Origin: Coriolopsis trogii
Taxonomy: Eukaryota > Basidiomycota > Agaricomycetes > Polyporales > Polyporaceae
DNA length: 64,000 bases
Assembly: GCA_020543525.1 (NCBI GenBank)
Contig: JAHYIO010000031.1
Coordinates: 2,852,001 to 2,916,000 of the forward strand
Direction: 5' to 3'
Part shown: positions 21,831 to 34,550 of the stretch, piece by piece
Layout: each line of letters starts with the position of its first letter
Position numbering within the stretch: the first letter of the stretch is position 1
Made by a program: the position numbers and the translations under genes
The notes under the pieces: generated by a model
Seen by the model: the letters and a program-made list of their open reading frames with translations, nothing else
Database searches by the model: none
What the model was told of the DNA's origin: nothing

Positions 21831-24800
21831 TCATGAGCGCGTCCACGCGGTGAACGTCTGTGCGAACCCGTTCCTGTTCGCCGCGTTCGGGATGACCCCC
21901 TGCCCGTTCACGCTCAGCATATACTGCACCGCGACGGTCGAGAGCATGTATATCGAGATCGACGACGCCGAGTCCACGTTCACGTTCTGCTGCTGGCAGT
22001 TGAACGTGTCCAGGCAGGCCTGCCCGTAGTTCTGGAAGAAGCTGTACACCCCCGCGCCTGTGCGTGCGAGGTGAGCGATTTGCTGCGAAACTACAGGTGA
22101 GAGAAGGCGGAAGCCGGGATGACGCACCGAAGACGAGGATGTTCTGCGAGTTGGTCACCGTCAGCGCCCACGACGCTCCCGGTCCGATCGCGGGGTCCTT
22201 GTACGCGCTGTTCGTGATGAAAGGCGCTGGGGGAACAGGGTTTGGCTGGAAGTACGGCTGTGGGATGCATCAACGCCGTCAGCAGACGTAGGGGTCTCGG
22301 ACACTTCAGGACACACACCGTCTCCGTCTGGATCAGGCCCATGTAATGGTTTTGGGCGTTGACGAGGTAGTACTGATAGATGATGTTGTGCTCGCCTGAA
22401 ACGAACGAGGACGTCAATAAATCTTGTCAAGTGCAGCATTCAAGGCGATACGTACTGGCTGTGCCGACCATCCACACGGGGCCCTGCGACTCGGACATGA
22501 TCCCGCGCCCGGTGTAGAGCGTCACCTGCGGGCCGCCGTCGAGGTCGTGGTCCGCAGTCCACACCCAGAGTCCCTATACGAACAACGTGAGTTCCCCTCC
22601 CGCACTGAGCCGCACGACAAACGCTCACCTCGAGGTACGCGCTAGATGACGTCGTCAGGTGCAGGCCCAGGAATGCGGCGAAGCAGTTGTTGCCTCCAGA
22701 GCCGCTAGTCGGGCATTGGGAGGCTTGAAGGTTTGTGCCGGCCTCTGCGGACGCAACGAGAATGAGAGAGATAGCCACGAGGACACCTGTCATGAGCAAC
22801 TTACTGCCACCAAGGATGATATGCGTGTCCCAGGTACCCGCAGCACCTTGCTGGCCTGCAGGGTCATGGACGTTCCACTCGACGACGACGGCACCAGCAG
22901 CCGGACCGCGCGTCGAGAAGATCATGTCCGTGATCTCGAGGACACCGGTCGAGCCAGCCGCTCCCGCGCGTATCACAGGACGAGCTATGCGCCGACGCCG
23001 TCTGTGAGCGTTGATTCATACGACACGTCTTTCGAAACCGACGTACGGTTGTTGTAGTCGGTGAACGCATTCCCAGTCCCGATAATCGTGGACCACGCCT
23101 CGCCGACGACTTGGGTGCCAGCGGGGATGGTGATCGTGTTCGTCACGACGTATTGACCAGCATCGAAAAAGATGATCTTGCATCCCGCAAACTGTCAAAG
23201 CCACACGTCAACACCCTCCCAGAGGCTCATCTCGACACGACTGCAACGTCAGCTCTCACCTTGTCAAACACAGCCTGGATGGCCGCCGTGTCGTCCGTCC
23301 GCCCGTCACCCTTGGCGCCCTGCGCCTTGACGCTCACGAACTGGTCCACGGCATAGTTCGCGTACTGCGGGTGCGTCTTCCCAAAGATCCTCCCCGACGA
23401 GTCCAACAAGCTGCCCGCCTTGCTGATCGCGCCCAGGCTCGACTGCACGAACCTTCCCGTCGGATTCGTGCCCGTGTACACGTTCCCCTGCCCCCAGGTG
23501 TTGATCGTCGTCGTGCCGCCCGCGAGGAGCGTCGGGCCGTTCTGGACCCCGACAGCGGTGGGCACGTTGTTGAGCTTGATGTTGTTGAGGACGACGGCGC
23601 CGTGCAAGGAGCCGTTGCTCGGTGCGGTGGTGCGGTAGAAGGTGGGGGTATTGGTCACGACGGCGTCGATGATCGCCAGCCCGCCCGTACCTTGTTGGTC
23701 TTGGGTTGTGCCTCCTGTGTTGTGGACGAAGCCGACCTGGCAGTTGTTGATGGTGACGCCTGAAAAACGAGGCTGTTAGACCATGTGCCAAAGGTGGGCT
23801 ATGTGGATAAACGCGTACCTTGGAAGGTCCATCCCCAGTTCCAGTTCATGTACACCTATACATATCCATTTGGTCTTTGGCCTCGGTCAATGATTGCAGT
23901 GACTTACAGCTAAGATGCGCCGTCAGCGGATATTACAGACTATGATAGAGTGACAGTTGACGTACCAGTGTCAGCATTGTTGACAGTGATGTTGCGAACG
24001 GTGAACCTATGTTGTGTTCAAAATTTGATCCAAACGCCCAAGGTTGCAACACTTACTGTTGGTTGCCGACCCACATGCCGAACTTGCCTCCATTGAAGAC
24101 AAGGTCTGTCTACAGCGTTAGACAACATCTAGACATAGTTGGAGGGTCACCTACCGCCCATGAAGCCTCCACTTCCGTTCTCCATCCAGATACCTAACCC
24201 GTTACATATCAGACACTGGGACTGGGAACACTCTCGCCGAACCTTTACGCACCTTGGTGAGCGTTGCCAGCGGTAGTAGGCATTTGGAAGACAATGTTCG
24301 TCAACGACGTCGCTTGCGATACCTGCCAGTGAATACCAGTCCCGGTGTTGCCGGGCGGGATGCGCGTAGTGTCGAGCTTGAAGTTCCGGATCGTGTGGTA
24401 GCTGTTCCAGAGTCACTCGAAAGCCCCACCACAGAGTAACCTGACACAACTCACAAGTTGTTCTGGTTGACGTACCAGCCGGGGTCCGCGTCTATGACGG
24501 TGCAGGTATGAGCAGAGTGCTATGGAGTTAGGGATGCATCGCGCATACCGATGAGGGCGATGCCGGCAAAGTTAGCACTCCCGAGGATGGTTGGCATGTG
24601 CTTAGCATCGCCGATGAGCTGAGTGAAGTAGTACGAGACGATAGGGCTCGAGACGAGATATGTGCTGAGGCAGCTGTCAGTACATATGCTCGAAGAGACA
24701 TCAACACGGTCAGAACTCACCCAGCAGGGAAATAGACGACCGCAGGAGTGACGCTAATAGAAGCCATGTTAAACGCGAGATAAGCCAAGTTGTTGCAACA

Positions 24801-25226
24801 GAAGACCTTACGTAGATTGGCCGCATCCATTGCCACAGCGGTTGCCGGAAGAGATCGCGGCACTACACACAGATCAGCGTCGGGACGGGGAAGACGTCAT
24901 GGATGGAAGAGTACTCACTTGATCGCCGCGGTGTCGTCTGTGACACCGTCGCCTCTGGCGCCAAAGTCCTGCGAAGAACTCAGTAAGGAGCCGGCACTAG
25001 AGAGACTTGGAGATAAGAAGCACACCTTGACGTTCCGGAAGACCTGATAGCCACTGGGGTTGCTGCTGAACGGCGAGGTCCCCTGGTGCTTGATCTGCTC
25101 CATCCAGAACGGCGCGCTCGCAGCGGCAGTCCCACTTGTCACTGGGGCAGAACATTGCGTCCCCAGTCCAGCGACAAACGTGCCGAGGCCGAGCAGGAGT
25201 AGAATGGGAGCGAAGCTGAGACGCAT
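21831..25226 (-). CDS. Secreted GH55 exo-beta-1,3-glucanase
   Basis: Glycoside hydrolase family 55 enzyme that releases glucose or short oligosaccharides from beta-1,3-glucan. The ATG at 25226 opens a signal peptide (MRLSFAPILLLLGLGTFVAG). The architecture is two right-handed beta-helix halves, each opening with the same motif: DFGARGDGVTDDTAAI near residue 70 and AQGAKGDGRTDDTAAIQ near residue 380. Between them lie VYFPAGTYLVSSPI, TTRIPPGNTGTGIHWQVSQA, VYMNWNWGWTFQG and LDSSGRIFGKTHPQY; after the second motif come IIFFDAGQYVVTNTITIPAG, VVEWNVHD and HDLDGG. About a dozen introns split the gene. It ends AQTFTAWTRS. All family landmarks occur in order without breaks. With GH16, GH27 and the protease it fits wall remodelling or mycophagy. 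Confidence 0.93.
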
Positions 25227-26362
25227 CCTGGAGAGAGCCGAAGCGATGTTGCTGGGCTGCAGGGGGCCGAGCGGGCTGCTACCGAGCCTTTCCTCTGCCA
25301 GACCTTATAAGCATCCTACGAGGACAGGAGATCCAAGTAAGCTGGCTGTTTTAGGAATATACTCCGGTGGAGAAGCCTGACCTTAACTTCCTGTCCTTGT
25401 GCCTCGGAGAAACCATACTCACAATGACAGGCCGGAGTGAATCCCTTGCTCTGGTCGACGATCCTAATGCGAATGAGGATTCATCCCCGAGCGATTAGGT
25501 ACAGGGATCATCATTCACAACGACAATCAGAGAGCGCATGACAGCCTGCACGCAGGCCAGACGTACTTGACGAGCGGTTTGAGGTCGCATGGGGAACGAG
25601 AGCATGATGCACCCGCGTCTACGCGCCTCACGTGCACTCGGCGACGCGTGGACCGCGTGATGCGCTCAACTTCGAAGGACCTTCGGCTGCGTTCGGACGT
25701 GCGGAAGGAGGACCAATAGGGCCGCATATGGCACGCTGGCAGAGCTTGGAAATAGGTCGTGACCGGTAGACCACTCGAACCATACGGCGGACATTGCAGT
25801 GAGCCCATGGAGTCACCACATGATGGCCAGCTGTCGGTGACTTCTCTGAAGGCTGACGAAGATCAAGACATGCCGGATTCTCCTCATCCAACACACGCTC
25901 AGGCTTCTGGCCCAGCAAACCGGGTTTGGATTCCTCCGGAATAAGCCTTTCGACCACACGATACGGTGTCTTCCTGTACCGCAGGGCTTGAATTGTACAT
26001 GTATCCGTATCTGGAGATTCCGGTTGAACAGTAACTTTACGTGTCGTAGACCTTGTTGCGACTGCATCCTAATCCTGGCAAGCAACGTCATACATCCGCT
26101 GGACTTCCTCAGCTTTCCTCTAGGGATTCAGTGATTTACTCACATAGCGTTGTGTCACTGATCGGAGAAGCAATCACATGAAGTAACCTTGAGGGACGTG
26201 TTGGACAGCCGCTACAATTTCGGCATATCGAACAAGAATGACGCGCGCGTCCTTTGGAGGAACACTGGAAGAAATGTTGATACATCAGAACAGAACGCTT
26301 CCGGTCAGCAGACGTACCGAACGTCAAAGATCTAATACGGCACAAGCATGTGCTCGAATGCG
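25227..26362. other. Intergenic region between GH55 and the repeat block
   Basis: Holds the GH55 promoter. Beyond it only short frames are present, with no motif. The right edge is the candidate target-site repeat of the 3.27 kb element. Confidence 0.45.
25305..25311 (-). promoter_or_regulatory. Candidate TATA box of the GH55 gene
   Basis: TTATAAG, reading CTTATAA on the minus strand, about 80 nt upstream of the start codon. Confidence 0.4.
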
Positions 26363-26370
26363 GAGAACAC

Positions 26371-26417
26371 CTGCGTTATGGGCCATAATCCGCCGGACTC
26401 CGTCGGATTCCGTCGGA
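26371..26417 (+). repeat. Left 47-bp terminal inverted repeat
   Basis: Begins ctgcgttatgggccataatc and ends ccgtcgga; reverse complement of 29579-29625 with one mismatch (g/a at the fifth base). Confidence 0.85.
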
Positions 26418-26710
26418 TAGACGCTGAAATCCATCAAAATTGATTCGGCGCTTACGTGTCGGACGGGCGTACGCATAGTCGTAGAGTCTTCACGTTCTTG
26501 GTGACTACCGTTGCAAACAACATCGTCTTTCATTTCTACGATTCTTCTTCTCTATGTATACTATCACATTAGTGATTCAAATCCTGGAAGGGTTCTCAGG
26601 TCGGTTCAAGTTCAGACCCGGCATTGATTGGCCAGTTCAGCCTGTGGCTTGCAAGTAAGTAATCACCAGGTATGGCTCTTGCCATGTACTCTTGGCTGGT
26701 AACCCACTCA

Positions 26711-26777
26711 CCAATTTGAACCAACTGACCAGTCAACTACCAGGGGGTGCTTTGACTGGTCAGTTGGTTCAAATTGG
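26711..26777. repeat. Perfect 26-bp hairpin with 15-nt loop
   Basis: 26711-26736 (ccaatttgaaccaactgacc plus agtcaa) is the exact reverse complement of 26752-26777; the loop is ctaccagggggtgct. It lies in the left part of the 3.27 kb element. Confidence 0.9.
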
Positions 26778-27630
26778 TCTTGCATGAGTTGAAGGACTGA
26801 CTGCCAGGTTGCACCTCCTACTTACCTAGCTCCGGGCACTTACAATGTCAGTGTGAATTGATTGTATTTGACTGGTCACCTCATATCAGCGTAAGTTCTA
26901 TCTTCTAGTACTGATGTTTCCATGTGCAACACATCTTCTTCTTCTGCCTCGATGAATGGTACCCCCTCGCTTTTCGACTATACTGCACTCTATTAGTCCA
27001 AGAATGCGACAGACCTGCAAGGGGTCATTGTGTCATCTGTGGATCTCTTTGGAAAATGCAAGGTGTGAGTACTGCTTGCGCCGCCTGATTGTGTAAGATT
27101 CAGAGTCCACCACGATGGCATCACATAGGAGCGCAAAGCTCTGCCAAAGTGCATTTCGCCATCTGGGGATGGTGCTCGTGAAGTGCTTGATGGTCCCTGT
27201 CCACCTGTGTGACCTCAGGGGCGCGGCGGCGCATGGGATGAGGAGAGTATGGGACCCGTGCAAGACAGACGAGGAGATAGGGATGACAATAAGAGCCAAC
27301 CTGAGGGAGGTGAGGTACAGAGACTTAGGCAAGATGGCTCTCCATTGCTTCCACGGAGGAACAAAGCAGTAGAGGTCCTATGTATCAACAAGTTGAAGTC
27401 ACCTATACTTAGCATCCCATGCATGACCGGATTAGGCTCACGGTCTCGAATAGCAACTGCACACTCACTGCATCGAAGGTATCCCTCTTGGAGAGTCTCA
27501 TTCCATTTGTTGAGGGCCAAAGGGAGGGCTGAGGATGTTATGATGCACCTGCATCCATCATGTGCAGGATGAGGAGTGGGCCATTTGAGCAGGACACAAG
27601 AATGGACAGTCAGAACGACTGGCGAGAAAG

Positions 27631-28915
27631 GCAGTAAGGTGGACTGACTTACCAGGTAGGCAGAAGCCTCGACGGGTGAATTCTGTACATATGCAGGACG
27701 TAAGAGTGAATGGTTAGAAGTCGGGTGATTGAGCAACTGACCAGACAGGCAGTACAACTGGCGAGAAAGGCAGTAAGGTGGACTGACTTGCCAGGTAGGC
27801 GGGAGCATTGACGGGTGAATTCTGTACATATGCAGGACGTAAGAGTGAATGGTTAGAAGTCGGGTGATTGAGCAACTGACCAGACAGGCAGTACAACTGG
27901 CGAGAAAGGCAGTAAGGTGGACTGACTTGCCAGGTAGGCGGGAGCATTGACGGGTGAATTCTGTACATGGGCAGGACGTAAGAGTGAATGGTTAGAAGTT
28001 GGGTGATTGAGTGACTGGACAGATGGGCAGTATGGTGGTCTGGCAACTGACTAGACAGGCAGTATGGCGGTCTGGCGACTGACCAGACAGGCAGTACAAC
28101 TGGCAAGAAAGGCAGTAAGGTGGACTGACTTGCCAGGTAGGCAGGAGCATTGATGGGTGAATTTTGTACATGGGCAGGACGTACAGTGGCGCTCGAAAGT
28201 CCTGCATGTGGGAACTAGTCCCATGATGTTTGTACGATATCTCGACCCATCCAAGCCTGTTTTGCTATGATTCAGGTGTGTATAGTGTCATTGGACCTCC
28301 GTCTATTGCTGTGTAGTAGTTGTTAGGAAATGTGTCAATAAATGGTGTTCCTAGTAGGGTATGAAATATGATGTATTCTTAAAATGTTATTTGAATATCT
28401 TAGTCCCCACTCATGCTCACCTTTTTGAACTTCGACATATATTACTGCTAATCAGTCTAGAGAGAGCCACACAAGAAGCCTGGGCCCAAAAATTCACTGT
28501 ACTGTAGAACCTACCAGGGACCAGCGCCTAAACACATGGGGTTTTGTCCCTTTACTTGATTGGTTCTGCGACCACTGCACAAATCTCTTCACATATACCA
28601 CACATCTCTTGAGTAGCTACACACGCATCCATGACTGTGTGAATATTGGTGATCGGCCTTGGAATAGTCAAGATATGTCACAATCATTTGTGACCCCAGC
28701 CACGTGCAGGACTTTTGAGCGCCACTGTAAGAGTGAATGGTTAGAAGTCGGGTGATTGAGCGACTGGACAGATGGGCAGTATGGTGGTCTGGCAACTGAC
28801 CAGACAGGCAGTATGGCAGTCTGACAACTGACCAGACAGGCAGTATGGCGGTCTGGCGACTGACCAGACAGGCAGTATGGCGGACTGACTTACAAGGTGG
28901 GCAGGAGTATCAAGT
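27631..28915. repeat. Tandem array of a 139-bp unit with 32-bp internal sub-repeats
   Basis: The marker gcagtaaggtgg recurs at 27631, 27770, 27909 and 28112 (spacings 139, 139 and 203 nt). The 64-nt excess in the third unit is two extra copies of a 32-nt sub-unit (gaccagacaggcagtatggc and following bases). The fourth unit is interrupted at 28183 by a MITE and resumes at 28730 with further 32-nt sub-repeats up to about 28915. Confidence 0.9.
28184..28727. mobile_element. MITE-like Tc1/mariner-type element (544 bp, TA duplication)
   Basis: The ends are CAGTGGCGCTCGAAAGTCCT and, reversed from the right, CAGTGGCGCTCAAAAGTCCT; the TIR extends to 28 bp with two mismatches. TA flanks both sides (28182-28183 and 28728-28729). 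Removing the element and one TA restores ggacgtaagagtgaatgg, exactly the sequence of the uninterrupted tandem units. No frame inside encodes a transposase. It is more AT-rich than its surroundings. Confidence 0.92.
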
Positions 28916-28976
28916 TGACTACACTATATCAGATAAAGTTACTTGCAAGGACGTACCTTTGGCAATGATCATGCTA

Positions 28977-29296
28977 CATCAGTAGTTTGGGAAATCTATT
29001 ATGTTGTCTTATTTGCCCAAATAAGACAAGTAATACGCTATAAGCCGTAAGCTCCAGCACAGCCACCGGTGGCAAATAAGACACACACCAGCGCCCGACT
29101 TGTCCCATTCATAGCAGCATGGATTCATGATGAAATCTCACGAGACTTGGTACGTCGATGCGACCATATACTGCAAGACTCTCCACAAATTTTGGTGGCA
29201 TTTCGCCTACAGACGCTTTGGTGGCGGGCGTCACATTCTGGCAGGGGAGTGAAATAAGACAAATAAGCAAATAACAAATTTCCCGAACTACTGATG
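28977..29296. mobile_element. Second MITE-like element (about 320 bp, TA-flanked)
   Basis: The ends read CATCAGTAGTTTGGGAAAT and, reversed, CATCAGTAGTTCGGGAAAT (18 of 19), with TA on both sides (28975-28976 and 29297-29298). Sub-terminal AT-rich segments with cttattt and ataagac also pair between the ends. No coding capacity. Confidence 0.8.
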
Positions 29297-29578
29297 TAGG
29301 GTGATGTTCATGCCATTGTGCACTGAGCAGAATGAAAGGTATTGTAGGGGGAGATACAGGCAGATATGGAAGAGTATGCTAGGTGCATTGGCACCACACA
29401 GTATGTACCAGCATGTGAAGTGAACAGGCAAGAACATAAGACTGACATGACATAGGATGTGGGTAGAAACCAAGCAGTGGCCGCTCATCTGTGAGGAGAC
29501 TTAACGCTCGTCAGAAGCGAGGCAAATCGCGTGAGTATGGCAGCGAGCTGCCATTGGCTGAAGAGAATTAGACGCCAG

Positions 29579-29625
29579 TCCGACGGAATCCGACGGAGTC
29601 CGGCGGATTATGGCCCATAATGCAG
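29579..29625 (-). repeat. Right 47-bp terminal inverted repeat
   Basis: Reverse complement of 26371-26417. The outermost bases read ctgcattatgg on the minus strand. Confidence 0.85.
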
Positions 29626-29641
29626 TTAATCATCGAATGCG

Positions 29642-30694
29642 CATCATGGGGCCGTAATGCATGAGTGCCAGGCTAATGATTCTTGGAGGGTGTTTCATCG
29701 ACCCGTACAGTTACCGGCAGGACATATGTTGAGGGCGGATGCAATCCACTAATCTGTGAGGTATTGTGCGGGGCTTCATACCAAGACCTGGTGACATAGA
29801 GTATCACCCATGACTCCCGAGGTCGCCGGACATAGCCTGCCTGAACTCTGAGTCCCGTGAGTAGCAGAGCACGAAGGTGAGAACCAGCTTGATCAACTAC
29901 ATGATCAATCTGGTGTGGCACACGTCTATGCCGTGAGCAAGCGATGGAACATCAGCTGAACTTGCATTACATGCCCAGATAGGGATGAGTCTGGGGTCAC
30001 GGATGCTGTTGCAACTTTTAAGACTTAAGCGACTCATGAACCTATGGAACCAGCTTCTGGGGCTTCCTCTGCGACTCATGCTGAACACCGTTCCTGAGCC
30101 ACTGTCCTCTCGATACAAGGAGACTCCCAGTACACAGACATTCCTTGCGCAAGAGTCTCTTCACTCTAGGACGGGTGAGATGAATGAAGGTGGTGGTGGT
30201 GGGAAGTTCAAGTTAAGGCTGAGATTTGCCCACACGTGTGATTGACAGAAAAGACAGAAAAGGCAATATAGACGCCTGTTGGGCACGCGGCTCTCACTGG
30301 CGCTCAAGCTCCTTCGCCAAGACCGACGACTGTGGAGGAGGTTCATCATCATCCTTCCGGCCTATCCAAGAGACTACTGTACTGCCACGATCCTTCAAGT
30401 CGCCTCCACAACCACCTCCTTCTCTATCGTCATGTGTTTCGTCCGACGTAGCGTATGACGCGTTGCCCCAAGGTCCCAACTTGGGTGCCACCACGACGTC
30501 ACCTCGGCCCATCTCTGAAGCGAACAATCACAGAGACACAGACGCGACTCCCCACCACCCCCACTTTCATAGGACGTCACGACAAGCCAGACCTGTATAT
30601 AAGATGGCATGAACGGTCGTAGGAAGGCACCAATCTCCTTCCCCCACTCAACCACACACACAACTTTCTTACTCCAAACCACTTTATACTCATC
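29642..30694. other. Intergenic region and promoter of HSP9/12 copy 2
   Basis: About 1.05 kb without a supported gene; opposing frames of up to 184 codons overlap the stress gene and are shadows. A TATA box is annotated separately. Confidence 0.45.
30596..30602 (+). promoter_or_regulatory. TATA box of HSP9/12 copy 2
   Basis: TATATAA about 95 nt upstream of the ATG at 30695. Confidence 0.55.
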
Positions 30695-31077
30695 ATGTCC
30701 GACACTGGCCGCCAATCCTTCACCGACAAGGCTACTGCCGCTCTCAAGGTGCGTCTTAAGTGACATACGTTTGATTCGAGCCCTTTCTGACATGTCTTCT
30801 CCTTCGCAGCCCGACTCTGAGAAGTCGACGACGGAGCACATGGGCGACAAGTTCAAGGGAAAGTCCGACTCTGCCGCGTCCACCTTCCAGCCCCAGGGCG
30901 AGAAGTCGACCTCCCAGAAGATGGGTGACGCTTTCAGCTCCAACTCCAACGAAACCCAGGTATGTCACTTTGTATATCTTCCAACCTTTCCACCAGTATT
31001 CTGATGTATACATCGAAACCCAGCCCTCCATGACGCAGAAGGCGAAGAACGCTATGGGTCTCGGCGACTCTCACTAA
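30695..31077 (+). CDS. HSP9/HSP12-family small stress protein, copy 2
   Basis: Paralogue of the gene at 2487-2915, with the same expected membrane-protecting stress role. Three exons: 30695-30748, 30810-30959 and 31024-31077, giving 85 residues. It opens MSDTGRQSFTDKATAALK and continues PDSEKSTTEHMGDKFKGKSD; the repeat GEKSTSQKMGDAFSSNSNETQ matches the copy 1 block SEKSTTQQMGDSMSSNSNETQ (each broken at 20: the last residue Q is shared). It ends NAMGLGDSH. The first and last intron positions are shared with copy 1; the middle intron of copy 1 is absent here. The next gene, an OYE, is convergent rather than co-directional. Confidence 0.93.
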
Positions 31078-31646
31078 ACCTAATGGTGTATAATGTGAAC
31101 GGACGCGGATGTACTACTGCTGTATAATGTATCTTGGATGATGGAACAGATTCCGGATGTTTGATTACGTGAAATATCTATCTGAAGTCCCGTTTGTTCA
31201 TGTCGCAACATGTCATCTCGTCAAAAGCGACGATAAACGAGACAACCCCCGAGATGTAAAGTGAGACGCTGTGAGCAGTGGGGGAAGGGATATCGGGCGA
31301 ACGAGGTTATCCTCGATATCTGCGGTCTGCGGGCCCGGGATGCAGGTATGTTAGGCATTCCGTGCGGCATAATGGCAGAAGCAGTAAAACGAAGTGTTCG
31401 CATAAATCGACTGCAAGGGATAGAGCATAATCGTCCGGAGAGTCGTGGTGAGCGCGCGGAGCTGAGGCAGACAATTCAAAACGAACGCCGCAGCTTCGGG
31501 CCTCCGCTATCCTCTTCCACCATATGGACACTCAAGTAGGGTCCTTCTCATAGTAGATCAGAGTATTGTCATGTACAAACAGTCAAGTGTTCCAACGACT
31601 TGAGCTACGAACACTGTAGGTTGTCGCCACACAAATTACACCCCTT
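31078..31646. other. Intergenic region between convergent HSP9/12 and OYE copies 2
   Basis: About 570 nt of shared 3' flank; overlapping short frames on both strands, none supported. Confidence 0.5.
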
Positions 31647-33060
<1,414 letters not shown>

Positions 33061-33760
33061 ATCGATCCGGAGTCGCAGGGCTTAGAAGATGTGTTTGTGT
33101 ATGTCCATTTGGATGCACTGTACCCAGCATTTATACCACTCGACGTCTTCGTTAGCGGTCGACCTGCCTTTCGGGGATGATTTCGCGTACGGCTCTGCTC
33201 GTACGAAAGCCGGGGACAGGACGGCGACCAAGTGAGAAGCTCTATGTCTTCGTAATTGCTGTTAGTAGACGTTAGTCAAGGGGAAACGTCAGAGTTGGTC
33301 AGGCTGCAAGAACCACACCTTTATCAAGCGCTGACCGTGGGTCTGCAATGGCTGTATGCGTCGTTTCTGATATCTGCAACTGGTCAGGCTCATGCTGGCA
33401 TTGGTCGTGCACGTCTCACGTTGTGCCATTTCTTCTCGGATCTTGCGAATGGTCGCCCCGAACCAACCCCTGCTTAGAACCGGAACCGTGTACCACGCTC
33501 GAAAGTTGGTCAATAGTTCGTACGTATTATTCCTAGCCTTCGTGACAGCAAGTCGGAGGCAGCAGTAACCTGTCAGCAATGGCGGATACTGCGGCTCTAG
33601 TCGAGGATTTGGGCGATATAAGAGGAGCGAACGAAATCTTACAGCCCCCGAATGCCACGCCGAGGTATTGAGCTTCATTTGATTCTTGTCATCAGTGAAT
33701 CATCTTGCCTGCGTATCGTACACCATAGCTATACTACAAGTGGCACTTGCCAATCAAGCC
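33061..33760. other. Intergenic region between OYE copy 2 and bli-3
   Basis: About 700 nt: promoter of OYE copy 2 and 3' flank of the bli-3-like gene. No coding frame supported. Confidence 0.5.
33129..33135 (-). promoter_or_regulatory. TATA box of OYE copy 2
   Basis: TATAAAT on the minus strand, about 70 nt upstream of the start codon at 33060. Confidence 0.5.
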
Positions 33761-34550
33761 TCACTTCGTCGTCAATCCTTGCACGAGTTGAATCTGAACA
33801 ATGTCGCCATGGAGCGGTGAGTATTCGAATTGAGCGCATACAACGATTGACACTCACTTCGTCCTTGGTAATCGTCCGCAACTCGCCTGGCGCGGAAGCC
33901 TTGCCGGTCATTGCGCCGACCGCTATGTCCACAGCGCGGCCTATAGAGCCACTGGTGGCGACCCAATACCTGATCTCCTCAGGAATGACTTCGATGATGG
34001 CGACGCGAGGATCGTTCTTGTCACCCTTGTGTACGCCGTCACCGAGATCACCGAACCATGCGGAGGTACTAACAGAACCCATGCTCTATGAGCGCGAGTT
34101 AATCGACGCGGTAACAATTAAGATACGTACGCATGACTCCAGTGTTTCGCGATTTTCTCCTTGTCCTGGGTGACTTTGGCGATTCCGGCGTAGGACGCCC
34201 AATTGGAGTTGGACTCGTCGTAGAAGGAGACATTGACATGCGCGTCGTTTTGAATCTCATCAAACTTGTGCGACACTCGGTTCGCGATGAAGACAAGGGT
34301 CACTTGTGAGGGAGTCACGGCTATGGATGTTCCATGAGCATCAAAGATGGCAGAAGACGGACTGTGTAGCTCACGTCCTGCTGGGGCCATGGCTCGTGAG
34401 TGGAGCTGGCCAGTGGCAGAGCGAGTCGTGAGCATGCCGGTCTTGACGTTCTTGAGGATGGCATGGAGACCTTCGATCTTCTCCTGAGGAGTATGGCTGT
34501 TGTTCTCTGCCTTTGCGGTGTAAGGATCGAGTTCTTTGTTGGTCGACATT
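33761..34550 (-). CDS. bli-3: Bli-3-like pyridoxamine-5'-phosphate-oxidase-fold (FMN split barrel) protein
   Basis: Member of the general-stress-protein-26 / blue-light-induced Bli-3 group, which binds flavin in a split beta-barrel; the substrate is not established for fungi. The ATG at 34550 gives MSTNKELDPYTAKAENNSHT. Key segments: GLHAILKNVKTGMLTTRSATG and SRAMAPAG (strands lining the flavin site), then VTLVFIANRVSHKFDEIQND, VNVSFYDESNSNWASYAG, the KHWS helix, DPRVAIIEVIPEEIRYW, and a tail GELRTITKDE|IQLVQGLTTK joined over a short intron. Four or five exons. A TATA-like element lies about 80 nt upstream (34629-34637). It is next to OYE and HSP9/12 copy 2; Bli-3 homologues are light- or stress-induced in other fungi, so joint induction is plausible but not shown. 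Confidence 0.88.

Larger units (their letters stand above)
26363..29633. mobile_element. Candidate 3.27 kb non-autonomous DNA transposon (47-bp TIRs, 8-bp flanking direct repeat)
   Basis: Terminal inverted repeats at 26371-26417 and 29579-29625 match at 46 of 47 positions (core ttatgggccataatccgc). The 8-mer cgaatgcg occurs in direct orientation at 26355-26362 and 29634-29641, each exactly 8 nt outside the TIR, as expected for a target-site duplication of hAT length (a shared preceding t makes nine). The 8 nt between duplication and TIR match poorly, which weakens the case. Inside I see no transposase; there are a hairpin, a tandem array and two smaller TA-flanked insertions. Confidence 0.6.

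Noticed and set aside
27033..27829. Opposing 85-204 codon frames in the left part of the repeat element as a possible transposase
   Set aside because: No DDE/D, HTH or zinc-finger pattern, and the minus frame runs into the tandem repeats.
27631..28915. CRISPR-like array
   Set aside because: Units are direct tandem copies without unique spacers, in a eukaryotic context.
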